Source of the DNA: Ophioderma brevispina
Lineage: Eukaryota > Echinodermata > Ophiuroidea > Amphilepidida > Ophiodermatidae
NCBI GenBank assembly: GCA_023653785.1
Contig: JAMKCH010014257.1
Span: 59,377-123,376 of the forward strand
DNA: 64,000 nt
Direction: 5' to 3'
Positions 1 to 10,951 of this stretch are shown here, in pieces; the stretch's first letter is position 1, and each line of letters starts with the position of its first letter. The translations under genes and the position numbers were made by a program. The notes below the pieces were generated by a model that was not told where the DNA came from, ran no database searches, and was given only the letters and a program-made list of their open reading frames with translations.

Positions 1-461
1 TTGAAAGCTTATTCTTTTGATATACTGTATTCGAAAAAAAAAAGTTTTAGAGGAAAGTTTTAAAAAATATATGGTATTGTGGTTAAATGCTGTTATATTC
101 ACCATATTGGTTTTTGATTGGTGGCATCCCCCTTAAAATGTGATATATCTTTTAGTTTTTCAACGAAATTATTGTTCTTTATAAGAACAGAGGGAAAAAA
201 GAAAAAAAACCTCTGAAATCTTTTCTCAAATTGGAAGCCTGGCGTTGTCAGGTTTTGGGATCAATCATCTCAATTTTCAAAGCAGATTCTACACCTGTTG
301 CTCGAAAAACTGGTGTTTTCGTAACGATGATTTTCTATTTTAATTTCTCTAAAGTTTGAACTGTAGGTTCTAACTGTGTTTCTGCTGACAACTGCACGTG
401 TTTTAAATAAAAGCCTTCTTTTTTCGAAGGAAGTGACCAACTATAGAAAACTAAACTTGTT
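1..461. other. AT-rich DNA, nothing recognised
   Basis: AT-rich with short A and T runs. No reading frame of protein-like composition, no tandem structure and no RNA-like motif was seen up to the MITE that begins at 462. Confidence 0.5.
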
Positions 462-769
462 CAGGCCCGTATAGCCAGGATTTTTTCGGGGGGAGGGGGG
501 GGGGGGGGGGGGGGTGCGGATTTTTTTCCAAAAGGGACCTTTTCGCCAAATGTGGACTTTCCACAATAGGAGGGGGTTAAATTTGGCAAAAAGTGACTTT
601 TACCCCAAATATTCCCTTTTTTGATCAAAAAAAACTCCGAAAAACCCCACTTTCCTTGCTCGCTTCGCTCGCACACATTCATTTTGGTGGACCTTTTTGG
701 AATTTGGAGATTTGGGTGGGTTTACATTGCACTACCGCACCCCCCCCCCCCCCCCCGGCTACGGCCCTG
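462..769. mobile_element. hAT-type MITE with 8-bp target duplication
   Basis: The ends are inverted repeats: CAGGCCCGTATAGCC on the left and, in reverse complement, CAGGGCCGTAGCC on the right. Both flanks carry the same 8 bases, AACTTGTT, at 454-461 and 770-777. An 8-bp target duplication with CAGGG-type ends is the known signature of hAT transposons. At 308 bp with no transposase it is a non-autonomous MITE. The interior has a long G run near the left end, a C run near the right end, and opposed short repeats. Proline-rich frames here are only the C/G homopolymers. The extra TA in the left end could be a mutation or a consensus error. Confidence 0.8.
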
Positions 770-777
770 AACTTGTT

Positions 778-2466
778 CTTTCAACTCGCATAGGCCACAC
801 GTAGTTTGTAATCCATTATTAATTGAAAAATAAACTTATTTTTTTAATGTCCAATTGCCACCATATGTTGATTAAAACTTGTGCGAAAAAACGCCACTTT
901 TTCTGAAAATTAATAAAAAAATGAGTTCGAAAATTCAGTTAACGTGGATAATGGCTAACTTTCTCTTTCAATGGAAATCAATCCATCGATGGGGATTGCA
1001 CCATTATTTCAAGATTACCGTAGGTACTTCGATTTGAAAACAAAAAAAACTTGTTGAAAAAACCACACACTTAAAAATAAGGGTTCAAACTACTATAAAG
1101 GGTCAATTGACCCCGCGGGGCCTGCTGTAAATTATGCACCACATGAGTGAATTGAATTTAGCAAATTGACCAATTTATGAGTCATTTCAATATGATGCTT
1201 AAAACAGAAAATTACCCCGTACGTGGTTGATTTCAACCACGACTACACGTGTCAAAAAAAGGACCAGATAAAAGGGTTGATATTTTGGATCCCATTGGTT
1301 AAGGTGTTCTATGGAAGTTGATCAATCTATTGTTTTATACAAGACTCGATAAAGTAAATGTTAGATGACAAGTGAACAAAAAAGACAATATTTTTACATT
1401 TTGAAATTCAAATCGCAATTTTGAAAATTAAACAGTGTTTTTAAATAAGATACAAAGGTTTTTGTGGGTGAGCAGTTTTTTTCGAGTATATATGAACTGA
1501 ATGAACTCACTTCATCTGGTAATCCAAATCATAAAACCTCAGTTCATCACTTTCAAAGGTAGTTTACGGAGCGGCCGCCGAGCTTTGAACCGTGCTCTAG
1601 GTTCGAGTTACACCTCCCTCGGAAAACCCAACACCACACACACACAACCACCTTTATTTGAAGATAACTTATATGAGATTTAATGAAAATGTGGTTGGAA
1701 ATGATTTGGTGGCAGGGGGATGATTTCTAGGCCGGAGAAAATGAATTGGGCTGCAAATTAAGCGAAATATCATTTTTTTATTTATTTTTAAAGTAAATTT
1801 ACCATCTTATTTTTAGGGTTATCCTTTTGTATTGATATGGGTTTATTTGTTTGCATAAAGTTCAGGTAATACTCGTTGTGTGGACATGTGTGATAAAAGG
1901 ATGGTTTTTTAGGACAAAAAAAAAGTGATTGGGGGGTTGAAATTCGGCCCCTTTATATATTGTATAAACGAAAAATCCTATTGATCTCAAAGGTCAGAAG
2001 ATTGATTGCATCATGATAACATTTGGTTTGCTAAGAAATTAAATAATCGTGATTTCTTAAGTTTTAGCTCAAAAACGTGCTTTTTTTGACTCAAAAAACA
2101 CCTGCCACCAAAGTGTTTTTGACCACAACCATACATTTTTTACAAATTATTTAGTTACTATCTTTCGAATAGCAGTTAATTGCGTTTGTTGTACCGAGGG
2201 GAGGGGTTGTCGACAACTTTCAGGTCAAAACGCTCCACTAAAGGTAATTTAATTTTAAAAACTGGATGAACACATTTTCGAGGATGTGGAATATTTTGTT
2301 TTTGCTGTGCGCTTTACCGATCAATATGACAAAGGTGTTTTTCACGTTTTTAGTAAAGTGTAACCCTCAGCAGTTTTAAGGGTTGATCGTAGAGTTTGTG
2401 TCATCTACGTCACGAAAACTTGTTCTCGTCCAGTACTTCAGTTTATGACATTAGTGACACAGGACA
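778..2466. other. Non-coding AT-rich DNA
   Basis: No convincing exon or transposon ends. Small inverted motifs occur, such as GGTCAATTGACC near 1099 and GGTTGATTTCAACC near 1223. A weak tRNA-like head is entered separately at 1558-1625. A hAT-like terminus CAGTGGCGGCGCC lies at 2468-2480 with no visible partner end. Confidence 0.4.
1558..1625 (+). repeat. Possible tRNA-derived SINE head
   Basis: TAGGTTCGAGTTAC resembles an internal promoter B box, and TAGTTTACGGAG about 40 bases upstream is an imperfect A box. Spacing suits a tRNA-like pol III promoter but both boxes deviate from consensus and no cloverleaf forms. A chance match is quite possible. Confidence 0.25.
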
Positions 2467-3096
2467 TCAGTGGCGGCGCCCAGAACCCTTTCGGGGGGGC
2501 GGGGGGGAGCAAACATGAGGGCCAAAGTGATTTGTTTGGGGGGGAAAAAAAGTGAGAAAATTCTGGGGGGCAAAGTATCAAATATTTGAAGCTTTTTTAA
2601 AAAAAACCAATTTTGCCCAAAATCGCTGATTTCCCTTAAAATTGCCGAATTTTGCCAAAAAAATCCCTCATGTGTATTTCGGCGGCGGGGGGGGGGGGCC
2701 ACAAATAGGGGAAGAAATAAAAAAAATTGGGGGGGGGGCAAAAAGAACGAAAAAAACATGCAGTTTTAGACGATTCAGTTCTAGTTGAAAACCTTTTCTT
2801 TTTTTAAGAAAAATATAAGTTTTCATTTTTATCTTCACATTCCGAAAATAGGGTTCGCTTGTCCGAAATTAAAAGGGTTCGCTATAAGTCCGAAACTAAA
2901 AAGGGTTGAGCAATTACGAAATTCAAAAAAGTTTCGGTATTACGAATATTAAAAGGTTTTGTATCCAGAGTAAGGTTAAGGGTCGCTATTCCGAAACCAG
3001 GATAACTCCGTGTTCTTTATGCGAATTTCAGAAAATGTTAGACTTATTCCGATTTTTATTAAGAAACCAAATTGATGTGAAGCAGACAAATGATGA

Positions 3097-3276
3097 TACA
3101 CACTAAAAACACCAAGTCAAGTATGCATGCAACGACTCGAAAAATGGGGGTCAAAATAATATGCACAAAAGGGTCATTTCACACTTTTTAACCCCATGTT
3201 TAGTCGGTGCATAGTTGACTCAAAACGAGGTGGGGTCAAAAATGACCCTGTTGTTGAAAAATATTTTAGAGTGTAG
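3097..3276. mobile_element. Short MITE-like TIR element, copy 1
   Basis: Begins with ACACACTAAAAACA and ends with TATTTTAGAGTGTAG, an imperfect inverted pair. The interior holds opposed GGGTCA and TGACCC motifs and opposed GACTCGAAA/TTTAGTCGG motifs, so a single strand could fold into a long hairpin. About 180 bp, no coding capacity. Confidence 0.5.
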
Positions 3277-3296
3277 ATCAAGTTTTAGTTGCAAGG

Positions 3297-3392
3297 GTTA
3301 TTAGGGTTAGGGTTAGGTTAGGTTATAGGGTTTGGTTTAGGGTTGGTTAGGGTTTAAGGTTAATGTTTAGGGTAAGGGTTAAGGTTGCCAAC
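3297..3392 (+). repeat. Degenerate TTAGGG-like tract
   Basis: Runs of TTAGGG, GGTTAGG and GGTTAAGG, imperfectly spaced. TTAGGG is the telomere repeat of most animals. The tract is too degenerate and embedded to be a telomere and is best read as an interstitial simple repeat. Confidence 0.6.
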
Positions 3393-3734
3393 AATTTAAG
3401 TCAGTGGAAACCTTCATTTTTTTTATGAATCGAAAATCTGTAATTCATCCTGAATCCGGTTATTTTTCCAAAATCATATTAATTCCCTAAAAAATAGGGA
3501 TTGGCGACGCAGATGATAAGACCACAAGAAAGTACAGTTAAATGACTTTTGCCTTGAAAAGGGATTTTAATCGACTATAGTTTTCAAGATATGACTTATA
3601 TTTCCACTCGAAAAATATTAGAGACAGCGCACTTCTTACAGGATGAAATTTACTCGCTGGAAAACTATTTTTTCAATAAAAAAATCGGGGATACGCCTTA
3701 TATTGGATGACCAAAACATGATATGAAGGACACA

Positions 3735-3760
3735 GATATGTTTGTTTGTTTGTTTGTTTT
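3735..3760 (+). repeat. (TTTG)n microsatellite
   Basis: Five to six TTTG units. The matching position of the second tandem unit (6517-6540) carries the same run. Confidence 0.7.
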
Positions 3761-3959
3761 GTTGGTTGTGTGTGAGTGTTTGGGGTTCATGGGGTGCTGA
3801 TTATGAAAAAAAAAAAATGACTTTTCTTGACACAATTGAGTTGTATTAGATGATCGTCTGTAAGACGTTTTCAAATTCAGAACTAACAATTTTAAGCCCT
3901 TTCTTGAACAAATAATTCGTATTTTTGAACTGATTTAGCATTATGAAACTCGGTGACTT

Positions 3960-4870
3960 GCCAGTTGGTCTAATCCCAATTGGTTTAATGGAAGTTGGCT
4001 AACTCCAATTGGTTTAATACCATTTAATCTAATAACCAGTAGGGCTAATAACCATAGTTTAATAGCCATGTAGTCTACTATCATCTGGTCTATAACTCAA
4101 TCGTGAATGTCCGATCGTCTATAACACATAAGTGGTCTATACTCATCTGGTCTAATATTCATTTTGGTCTAATATCCATCTTGTCTAATATCTATCGGTC
4201 GGATATCCTTGTTAAGACCACATTTGGTCTCTAAGAGCCATCTGGTCTAACATCCATATGGTCTAATATCCATTTGGTCGAACATAAGTCTGGTCTAATA
4301 TGCATTGGTCTAATATGCATTCAGTCTAATATTCCAGCGAGTCTAATATTTCAATTGGGTCTAATAGCACCATTTGGTCATGCCCAGTTGGTGTAATATA
4401 ACTTAGGACAATGTCAGCGGGTCTAGTATCCATTTGGTTTCTAATATTTAAATCAATGTTTAAGATCAGTTATTTGGGTTTAAAATCCAAATGGATATTA
4501 GGCCAAATTGTTTATTAGACTAAAAGGGGAGTAGACCAAGTGGATATAGACCGGATGGATATTATGACCAGATGGCTAGTAGACCGATGGGGTATTAGAC
4601 CAAATATGAAGATTAGACCAAATGGCATAGAATAGAGGGATATTAGACTATAATGGGTGAAATGAGACCCAAATGGTTGTTTGTGGTATTAGACCAAAGG
4701 TGGTGGAAAAATGGGCATTAGATAAAAGGAATATTAGACATTCTGGTTGTAGATAAATTGGATGTTAGACTATATGGTTATTAAAACAAAATTGGTATAG
4801 ACAATATGGGTGTAGACAAAAATGAAGTAGACCAAAATGGCGATTAGACCAAAATGGGATTAGACCCAAA
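3960..4870. repeat. Foldback of ~17-bp GTCTAAT repeats, copy 1
   Basis: From 3960 to about 4440 the strand reads TGGTCTAATATCCATTT over and over with variations. From about 4480 to 4870 it reads the reverse complement, AAATGGATATTAGACCA. The switch lies in a short AT-rich turn near 4445-4480 (TTTAAATCAATG). The result is a ~0.9-kb imperfect palindrome in which each arm is itself a tandem array. No reading frame crosses it. Confidence 0.8.
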
Positions 4871-4883
4871 TGGCAGAATACGT

Positions 4884-5320
4884 GGAAATAAAAGGAAGAT
4901 AAAGGAGAAAGAGGAGAGATGTTAACACACAGGAGTTGAGGAGTTAACTAAGGAAAGGGGAAGGGTCAACATGGATTGAGTAAGAGAAGGAGGGGTGGTG
5001 GTGAGAGAAAAAAAAACAAGAAACCAGAGAAGAAACAAAAACGAGAAATAGATGTCAAAAGAGAAAGAAATCAAGAAAGACGAGGGAGAAAAGGAACGGA
5101 TTCCAATTAGCATGGGGAAGGGAAAAGTAAAGGGGAGGGGGAGGAGGAATAGGAGAGGAAGGAGGGAGATGTGAAGTTAAAAGGATGAAGAAATAGGAAA
5201 AAAAGGTAAAAAACGGAAGATGAGAGAGTAAGAAGCAAGGGAAGGGTTCAAAATGGACGAGTAAGGGAAAGAGTGGGGTGGTTGTGAGAAACAAAACCGA
5301 ACAAGAGAAAGAAAAAAAAG
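4884..5320 (+). repeat. Polypurine block, copy 1
   Basis: Almost only A and G on the + strand (GGAAATAAAAGGAAG, AAAGAGGAGAGA and similar), with few pyrimidine interruptions. Such tracts can form triplex DNA in principle. The leucine/phenylalanine/serine-rich frames on the minus strand are by-products of this composition. Confidence 0.75.
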
Positions 5321-5873
5321 GATGAGGGCAAAAAGTGATTTTTTTGGGGGAAAAGCCTAGAATTCATGGGGGGGAAATAGTAAAGCTACTCACTATTTGA
5401 AGCTGTTTAACATTTTGCCCAAAATCGATGATCCCTTAACATTTGCCGAATTTTGCCAAAAGCCTCATTTTTTTTCGGGGGGGGGGGGGGCAAAATAGGG
5501 GAAAGAATAAAAAAATGGGGGGTGGGGCAAAAGAAAGAAAACCGTGCATTTAGGATTCAGTTCTAGTGAAAACCTTTCTTTTTTTAATAACATATAAGTT
5601 TTCATTTTAATCATATCACTATCCGAAAATAGGGTTCGCTTGTCGAAAATTCAAAAGGGTTCGCTATTCCGGAACTTAAAATCGGTTAGCAATTCCGAAT
5701 TTCAAAAAAGATTCGTTTATTTCCGACTATAAAAAGGTTCTTTTTTTTTCCGAGTAAGAAATGGGGTTCGCTATTCCGAAACCAGAATACCGGTTCTTTA
5801 TTTCCGACTTTCAGAAAATGTTAGCTATTCCGATTTTTTATAAAGAAACAATTGATTTGACGCAGACAATCGA

Positions 5874-6046
5874 GATACACACTAAAAACAACCAAGTCAT
5901 GTATGCCTGCACCGACTAAAATGGGGTCAAAAAATGACCACAAAAGGGTCATTTCACACGATTTTTAGCCCATTTTAGTCGTTGCATAGTTGACTCAAAA
6001 CGGGTCAAAATGACCCTGTTGTTGAAAATATATTTTAGAGTGTAAG
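5874..6046. mobile_element. Short MITE-like TIR element, copy 2
   Basis: Same element as at 3097-3276, at the equivalent place in the second tandem unit, so it was already present when the larger unit duplicated. Confidence 0.5.
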
Positions 6047-6061
6047 ACAAGTTTTAGTTCA

Positions 6062-6155
6062 AGGGTTATAAGGTTAGGGGTTATGGTTAGGTAATACTGG
6101 GTTGTTTTTAGGGGTTGGTTAGGGTTTTAAGGTTAAGTTAGGGTAAGGTTAGGTT
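6062..6155 (+). repeat. Degenerate TTAGGG-like tract, second copy
   Basis: Equivalent of the 3297-3392 tract in the second ~2.9-kb unit, further decayed by small indels. Confidence 0.55.
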
Positions 6156-6721
6156 GCCAAACAATTACTCAGGAAACCTCATTTTTTTTTTTCATTGATC
6201 GAAATTTAAATATTTTCAATCTCTTGGAATCGTTTACTTTTTTTCCAAATCAACTTAATTTCCCTAAAAATAGTGATTGGCGACTCAGATTATAGCAATG
6301 CCACAATACGATTGCAGTTATACTGACTTTTGCTTGAAAATGGATATTAATCGACTATAGTTTTTCAATATATAACTTAATATTTCCAATCGAAAATATT
6401 AGAGACAGCGCCTTCTTACCGACTGAAATTACTTCGCTTTCATAAATATTTTTTCCAATAAAAAAATCGGGGATCCGCTTATATTTCTTACAAAAACAAT
6501 GATATGAAGACACAGATATGTTTGTTTGTTTGTTTGTTTTGTTGTTTGTGTGTGATGTTTTGGGGTCATGGGGTGCTGATTATGAAAAATGACTTTTTTT
6601 CACACAATTGATTGTATCGATTATCTTCTATGTAATACGTTGTTCAAACATCAGAATACAAGTTAAGCCCTTTCTTGAAACAATATTTCTCTATTTTTGA
6701 AATGAATTAGCATTATGAAAA

Positions 6722-7668
6722 TCGGTGACTTGCCAGTTGGTCTAATCCCAATTGGTCTTAATGGCAAGTTTTGTCTAAACTCCATTGGTTTAAATACCAG
6801 TGCAATATAATAACACATTTTTTAGGCTAATAACCATAGTTTAATAGCATTGTCGTCTAATATTCATCTGGTCTATAACTCATATCGTCTAACGTCCATA
6901 TCGTCTATAACCAAATTGGTCTATACTCATCTGTTAATATGCCATTTTGGTCTAAGATCCCATCTGAGTCTAATATCTATTGGTCGGACATCCACATCTG
7001 GTATAACCCATCTGGTCTAATATAATTGGTCTAACATCCATTTAGTCTAAGATCAGCTTGGTCTAATACACGTCTGGTCTAATATGCATTTGGTCTAATA
7101 GCATTTAGTCTAATATTAAGCTAGTCTAATATTCATTTGGTTCTAAGACCCATTTGGTCTATGCCCATGTGGTGTAATATCCATTAGTCCAATGCCCATT
7201 GGGTCTAGTATCCATTTGGTCTTATATATTTAAATCAATGTTTGAGATCAGTTATTTTGATTTAACATCCTAAATGGATATCAGGCCAAATTGGTTTTAT
7301 TAGACTAAAATTGGTTATTAGACCAAGTGGAATATTAGACCGGTGGATATTAGGACCAGATGGTCTTATTAGACCGATGGGGTATTAGACCAAATGAAGA
7401 TTAGACCAAATGGATATTAAGACTAGATGGATATAGACTGAAATGGGAATCTAGACCAAAATGGTTTGGTTTTTGTGTGTATTAACCAAATGGTGGTGGA
7501 CAAAATGGGCATTAGATCAAATGAATATTAGACATTTGGTTGTTAGATAAATTGGATGTTAGACTAAATGGTTATTAAACAAATTGGTATTAAGACATAT
7601 GGGTTATAGACAAAAAATGAAGTTAGGACAATGGCAGTAGACCAAATGGGATTAGACAAATGGCAAGA
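6722..7668. repeat. Foldback of ~17-bp GTCTAAT repeats, copy 2
   Basis: Second copy with the same geometry: GGTCTAAT-type repeats to about 7220, an AT-rich turn near 7225-7262, then ATTAGACCA-type repeats to about 7668. Individual repeat units differ in order and length between the copies. Confidence 0.8.
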
Positions 7669-7671
7669 AAA

Positions 7672-8285
7672 GGGAAATAAAAGGAAGCTAAAGGAGAAAG
7701 AGGAGAGAGTTAACAACAGGAGATTGAGGGAGTTAAGGAAGGGGAGGGGTCAACATTGGATTGAGTAAGGAGAAGGAGGTGTTTGTGAGAAAACAAAAAA
7801 CACGAACAAGCAAGAGAAGAGGGAAGAAACTAGAAAAACACAAAAGGAGAAATAGATGTCAAAAAAGAGAAATCCAAGAAAACGAGGGGAAAAGGAAAGG
7901 ATGTCATAGGCATGTGAATGAAATATAAAAGGGGAGGGGGATGGAGAGAGAGGGAGAAACGAGAGAGGAAGTAAAAGGATAGTAGCTATAGGAAAAACGA
8001 GTAAAAAAACGGGAAGATTGAGAGAAGTAAGAGAAAGGGGAAGGGTAAAACTGGACTGAGAAGGGAAAGATGGTGGTTGTGGAAAAAAACACGAACAAGA
8101 GAAGAAGGAACAAAAAGGAGAAAGAAAACATGTAAAAAGATGTCAAAAAAGAGAATATAGAAAAAAACGAGGTGAGAAGGAAGGAGGTTCGAAATAACGA
8201 AAGAATTAAAATATAAAAAGTACAGTGGGAAGCAAGACGGAAAAGAGGTAGAGGTAGCGGAAAGAGACGGAGAAAGTTTTAAAAA
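7672..8285 (+). repeat. Polypurine block, copy 2
   Basis: Purine-rich block closing the second tandem unit, about 600 bp and so longer than the first copy. It contains a partial internal repetition: the sequence near GAGAAAGAGGAGAG recurs in altered form further on. Confidence 0.75.
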
Positions 8286-8286
8286 A

Positions 8287-8528
8287 AAAGTGATTTTTTT
8301 GCTAGTATTGTATACTAGCGAGGAAAAGGGAAAAAAAATATGTATTCTCAGACAAACTGGAGGAATAAAGCAAACGATGAGCTTGATAGATCTAATCAGT
8401 ATCAAATGATGCTCTTTATATCTGCAGTCATGGTCACCCGCTCCAGCGCGGTGGTTGGTAGTTATAACAGGTGGATCGAGGTATCAATCCATTCACGCGC
8501 GGGCAGCCGCAAGGGTAAATACTAGCAG
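8287..8528. other. Boundary DNA left of the giant element
   Basis: Short non-repetitive stretch between the tandem units and the inverted concatemer, with higher GC from about 8430. A 61-codon frame at 8340-8525 has no recognisable domain. GC-rich inverted bits (GCTCCAGCGCGGTGG, ACGCGCGGGCAGCCGC) could be an RNA or SINE remnant but no cloverleaf was found. Confidence 0.35.
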
Positions 8529-8561
8529 GTGGTCGTGAGGGTCCCAAGTGAGGGTTTGATT
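8529..8561 (+). pseudogene. Left half of an exon-like frame split by the giant element
   Basis: After AG at 8527-8528 the frame GTG GTC GTG AGG GTC CCA AGT GAG GGT TTG ATT gives VVVRVPSEGLI. It stops being open where the 15.9-kb element begins. The last 8 bases, GTTTGATT, recur at 24464-24471, where the same frame resumes. The upstream AG has no strong pyrimidine tract, so an exon start here is tentative. I do not recognise the protein. Confidence 0.4.
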
Positions 8562-8835
8562 GGGGTGTCTAGAAAACGGGGACGAAAAACGGGGATGGAA
8601 AACGGGGACGGACGAAAAAAAAACGACACAACGATGATGGATCCATCATCGGTATGTCGTTTTTCGTACCCGTTTTCTGTCCCCGTTTTCTAGATACCCC
8701 CGGGGTTATAATCTAGAAAGAAAAACGGGGATGGAAAAACGGGGACGAAAAACAACACACGACATGAACGATGAAGGATCTTTCATTGGTATGTCGTTTT
8801 TCGTCCCGTTTTCGTCCCGTTTTCTAGATACCACC
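8562..8835. repeat. Two mini units capping the left end
   Basis: Two ~135-bp TIR-only units join near 8701 at CCCCGGGG. The first has centre GATGATGGATCCATCATC. The second has the GATGAAGGATC..TTTCAT centre. Each consists of repeats of the type AAAACGGGGACG and their reverse complements, so each can fold as a nearly complete hairpin. Confidence 0.75.
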
Positions 8836-9539
8836 GGGGTAATCTAGAAAACGGGGACGAAAAACGGGGACGAAAAACGGGGACCCGACCAATTTTATTT
8901 CAATTTATCGCATTCAGGACACTTATAGCACACTTTTAGTCGTATTCATCGTAGTTCAAGCATCAATTGGATTACAGTTGATTCTTTTCGGAGTAAAATA
9001 ACGTCTGCCCACGGGGGAAGGTCGGACTTTTTTGGCATCCCTGTGTAACGACACGTACGGCAATACTGTAGGTAGAAGTTAGGTAGGGGGTAGGTAGGGA
9101 GGTCGGGTTAGGTGGTAGGTTCTTAGTGTTGAGGAGAATGGGTATTCGACATCCAAGGACAGTCACCCCAAAACTAGAACAAAAAAACTTGAAAGGGAGA
9201 CCAGAAAGGACAACAGAAAAAGGTTCATGCATTGAGTTAAGTCAGGATTAACAGGAATTATTCCAGTATTGTGTGAGAACTATACCCATTAATTCATTTA
9301 TGGGATTAAAACCTAAATCTCAATTTACATTGTTTAACAACGAGACCACCTCTTCAAATGGGGGTGTAATCCCCAAGAAGACGGCCTAGGAACCCGGAAA
9401 ATTAGCACTCTAATAAATACCCAGTAAACAATGTGGGTAGATAGATTCTATGGTGGTTAAGGTCATGTACGGTCATTTTCTGGACTATCTCGGTATGTCG
9501 TTTATCCCCGTTTTCTGTCCCTGTTTTCTAGATACCCCC
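8835..9539 (-). repeat. Unit A, left arm copy 1
   Basis: A ~700-bp unit in reverse orientation with TIRs at both ends. It shows the A hallmarks: AATTTTATT next to the TIR, a GTAGG-type simple repeat (9064-9120), ATGCATTGAG, and a block ending GATTCTATGGTG. A mini unit (9539-9669) follows it. Confidence 0.75.
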
Positions 9540-10243
9540 GGGGTAATCTAGGAAACGGGGATGGAAAAACGGGGACGAAAAACGACACACCGACATGACC
9601 GATGAAGGATTCTTTATCGTGTATGTCGTTTTTCGTCCACGTTTTCTGTCCCCGTTTTCTAGATACCCCGGGGAATCTAGAAAACGGGGACGAAAAAAGG
9701 GGACGAAAAACGGGGGGGGGGGGGGGGCCCGCCAATTTTATTCATTATCGCATTCAAGACCATTTAGCCGCACTTAGTCATAATCATCTTAGTTCAAGCA
9801 TCATTTGAATTACATTCATTACTTGTTCAGGAAGAAACAACTTGTGCACGGTGGGGGGTGGGGGGGTGGGGGGGGGGGGCCAGGGGGGTCCGATTGATTG
9901 GGCATCCCTGCTAACAACACGTAACGGAACATGTTGGGTTGAGTTGTTGAATTGAAGCGGCGTATATCGGCTGGGACGATTGAAGACATTCACGCCCGCT
10001 GTCTGTGACAGACGGAAGCACTGGTACAAGAAAAGGACAAATCCTACATAGACAGGACAGTGCTCATGGAAACGGCAACACGGAAACTTAACACTCTAGC
10101 CCTATACAAATACCCTGTTGTAAACAAGTTATAGATTCTATGAGGTTTGTTAACAGTCTCATGATAAGGTCATGTGTCTGGATCCATCATCGGTATGTCG
10201 TTTTTAGTCCCCGTTTTCTGTCCCCGTTTTCTACATACCCCAC
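9539..10243 (-). repeat. Mini unit plus unit B, left arm copy 1
   Basis: Mini unit to about 9669, then a ~570-bp B unit in reverse orientation. The B hallmark is a G run after TTGTGCACGGTGGGG and a GC-rich block containing CGGCGT and GACAGACGG. B shares both outer ~100-bp segments with A, and the two differ in the middle. Confidence 0.75.
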
Positions 10244-10951
10244 GGGGTAATCTAGAAAAAGGGGAGTGGAAAAAGGTGGAGACGAAAAACGACACACCGA
10301 CATGATCGATGACGCGATCCTTTCCTCGGATATGTCGGTTTTTTAGTCCCCGTTTTCTGTCCCCGGTTTCTAGATACTCCCCGGGGTTTAATCTAGACAA
10401 CGGGGACGAAAAACGGCGGAGGGGACGAAAACCGGGGCCCCGACCAACAATTTTATTCATTTATCGCATCAAGAACATTTAGCGCACTTAGTAATATTCA
10501 TCTTAGTTCAAGCATATTGATTACATTTTCATTCTTTTCAGAAGAAAATATTGTGCACGGTGGGGGGGGGGGGCCGGGGGGGCAGGGGGTTCGATTTATT
10601 GGCATCCCTGTCTAACAACACGTACGGCAAATGTTGGGGTTTGAGTTGTTGGAATTTGAACGGCAGTCTATCGGCTTGGCTGCTGAAGACCATTTACGCC
10701 GCTGTCCTGTTGAAAGACGGGAAGGAAAGAACTTGTCAAAGAAAAAGGACAAATCCTTACATAAGACAAGGACAGGCTCATGAAACGGCAACAAGGAAAC
10801 TTAACACTCTCGGCCACTATACAAATACCCTGTAAACAATGTATATAGATTCTAGATGGAAATCTCATGATTAAGTTCATTGTCTGGATCCCTTCATCGG
10901 TATGTCGTTTTTTCGCGTCCCCGTTTCGTACCCCGTTTTCTAGATACCACC
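10243..10951 (-). repeat. Mini unit plus unit B, left arm copy 2
   Basis: Mini unit to about 10382, then a second B unit. B follows B directly here, breaking the strict A-B alternation seen in the right arm. Confidence 0.75.

Larger units (their letters stand above)
2515..5320. repeat. ~2.8-kb tandem unit, copy 1
   Basis: The landmarks of this unit recur in the same order about 2.8 kb downstream: a G-rich start containing AAAGTGATTT, TTCGCTTGTCCGAAA, a TIR element, TTAGGG-like repeats, (TTTG)n, a GTCTAAT foldback and a purine block. The two copies differ by many small indels. No coding sequence is seen; frames are low-complexity products of G and A runs. The G-rich beginning resembles the interior of CAGTGGCGGCGCC-type MITEs. 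Confidence 0.8.
5321..8280. repeat. ~2.9-kb tandem unit, copy 2
   Basis: Direct copy of the preceding unit with the same internal order. It is longer mainly because its purine-rich tail is extended (about 600 bp against 435 bp). A third start (AAAGTGATTTTTTTG near 8287) appears at the far edge and then diverges, so at least two units plus a boundary fragment are present. Confidence 0.8.

Noticed and set aside
461..793. Frames with polyproline stretches on both strands
   Set aside because: They translate C/G homopolymers of a MITE and change frame wherever the run length changes. No domain is present.
4922..5294. Hydrophobic Phe/Leu/Ser frames (also 7904-8405) suggesting membrane proteins
   Set aside because: They are the pyrimidine strand of a polypurine tract. 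Composition alone explains the apparent hydrophobicity.
3297..6155. Telomere or subtelomere
   Set aside because: TTAGGG-like tracts are short, degenerate and embedded in a duplicated unit.
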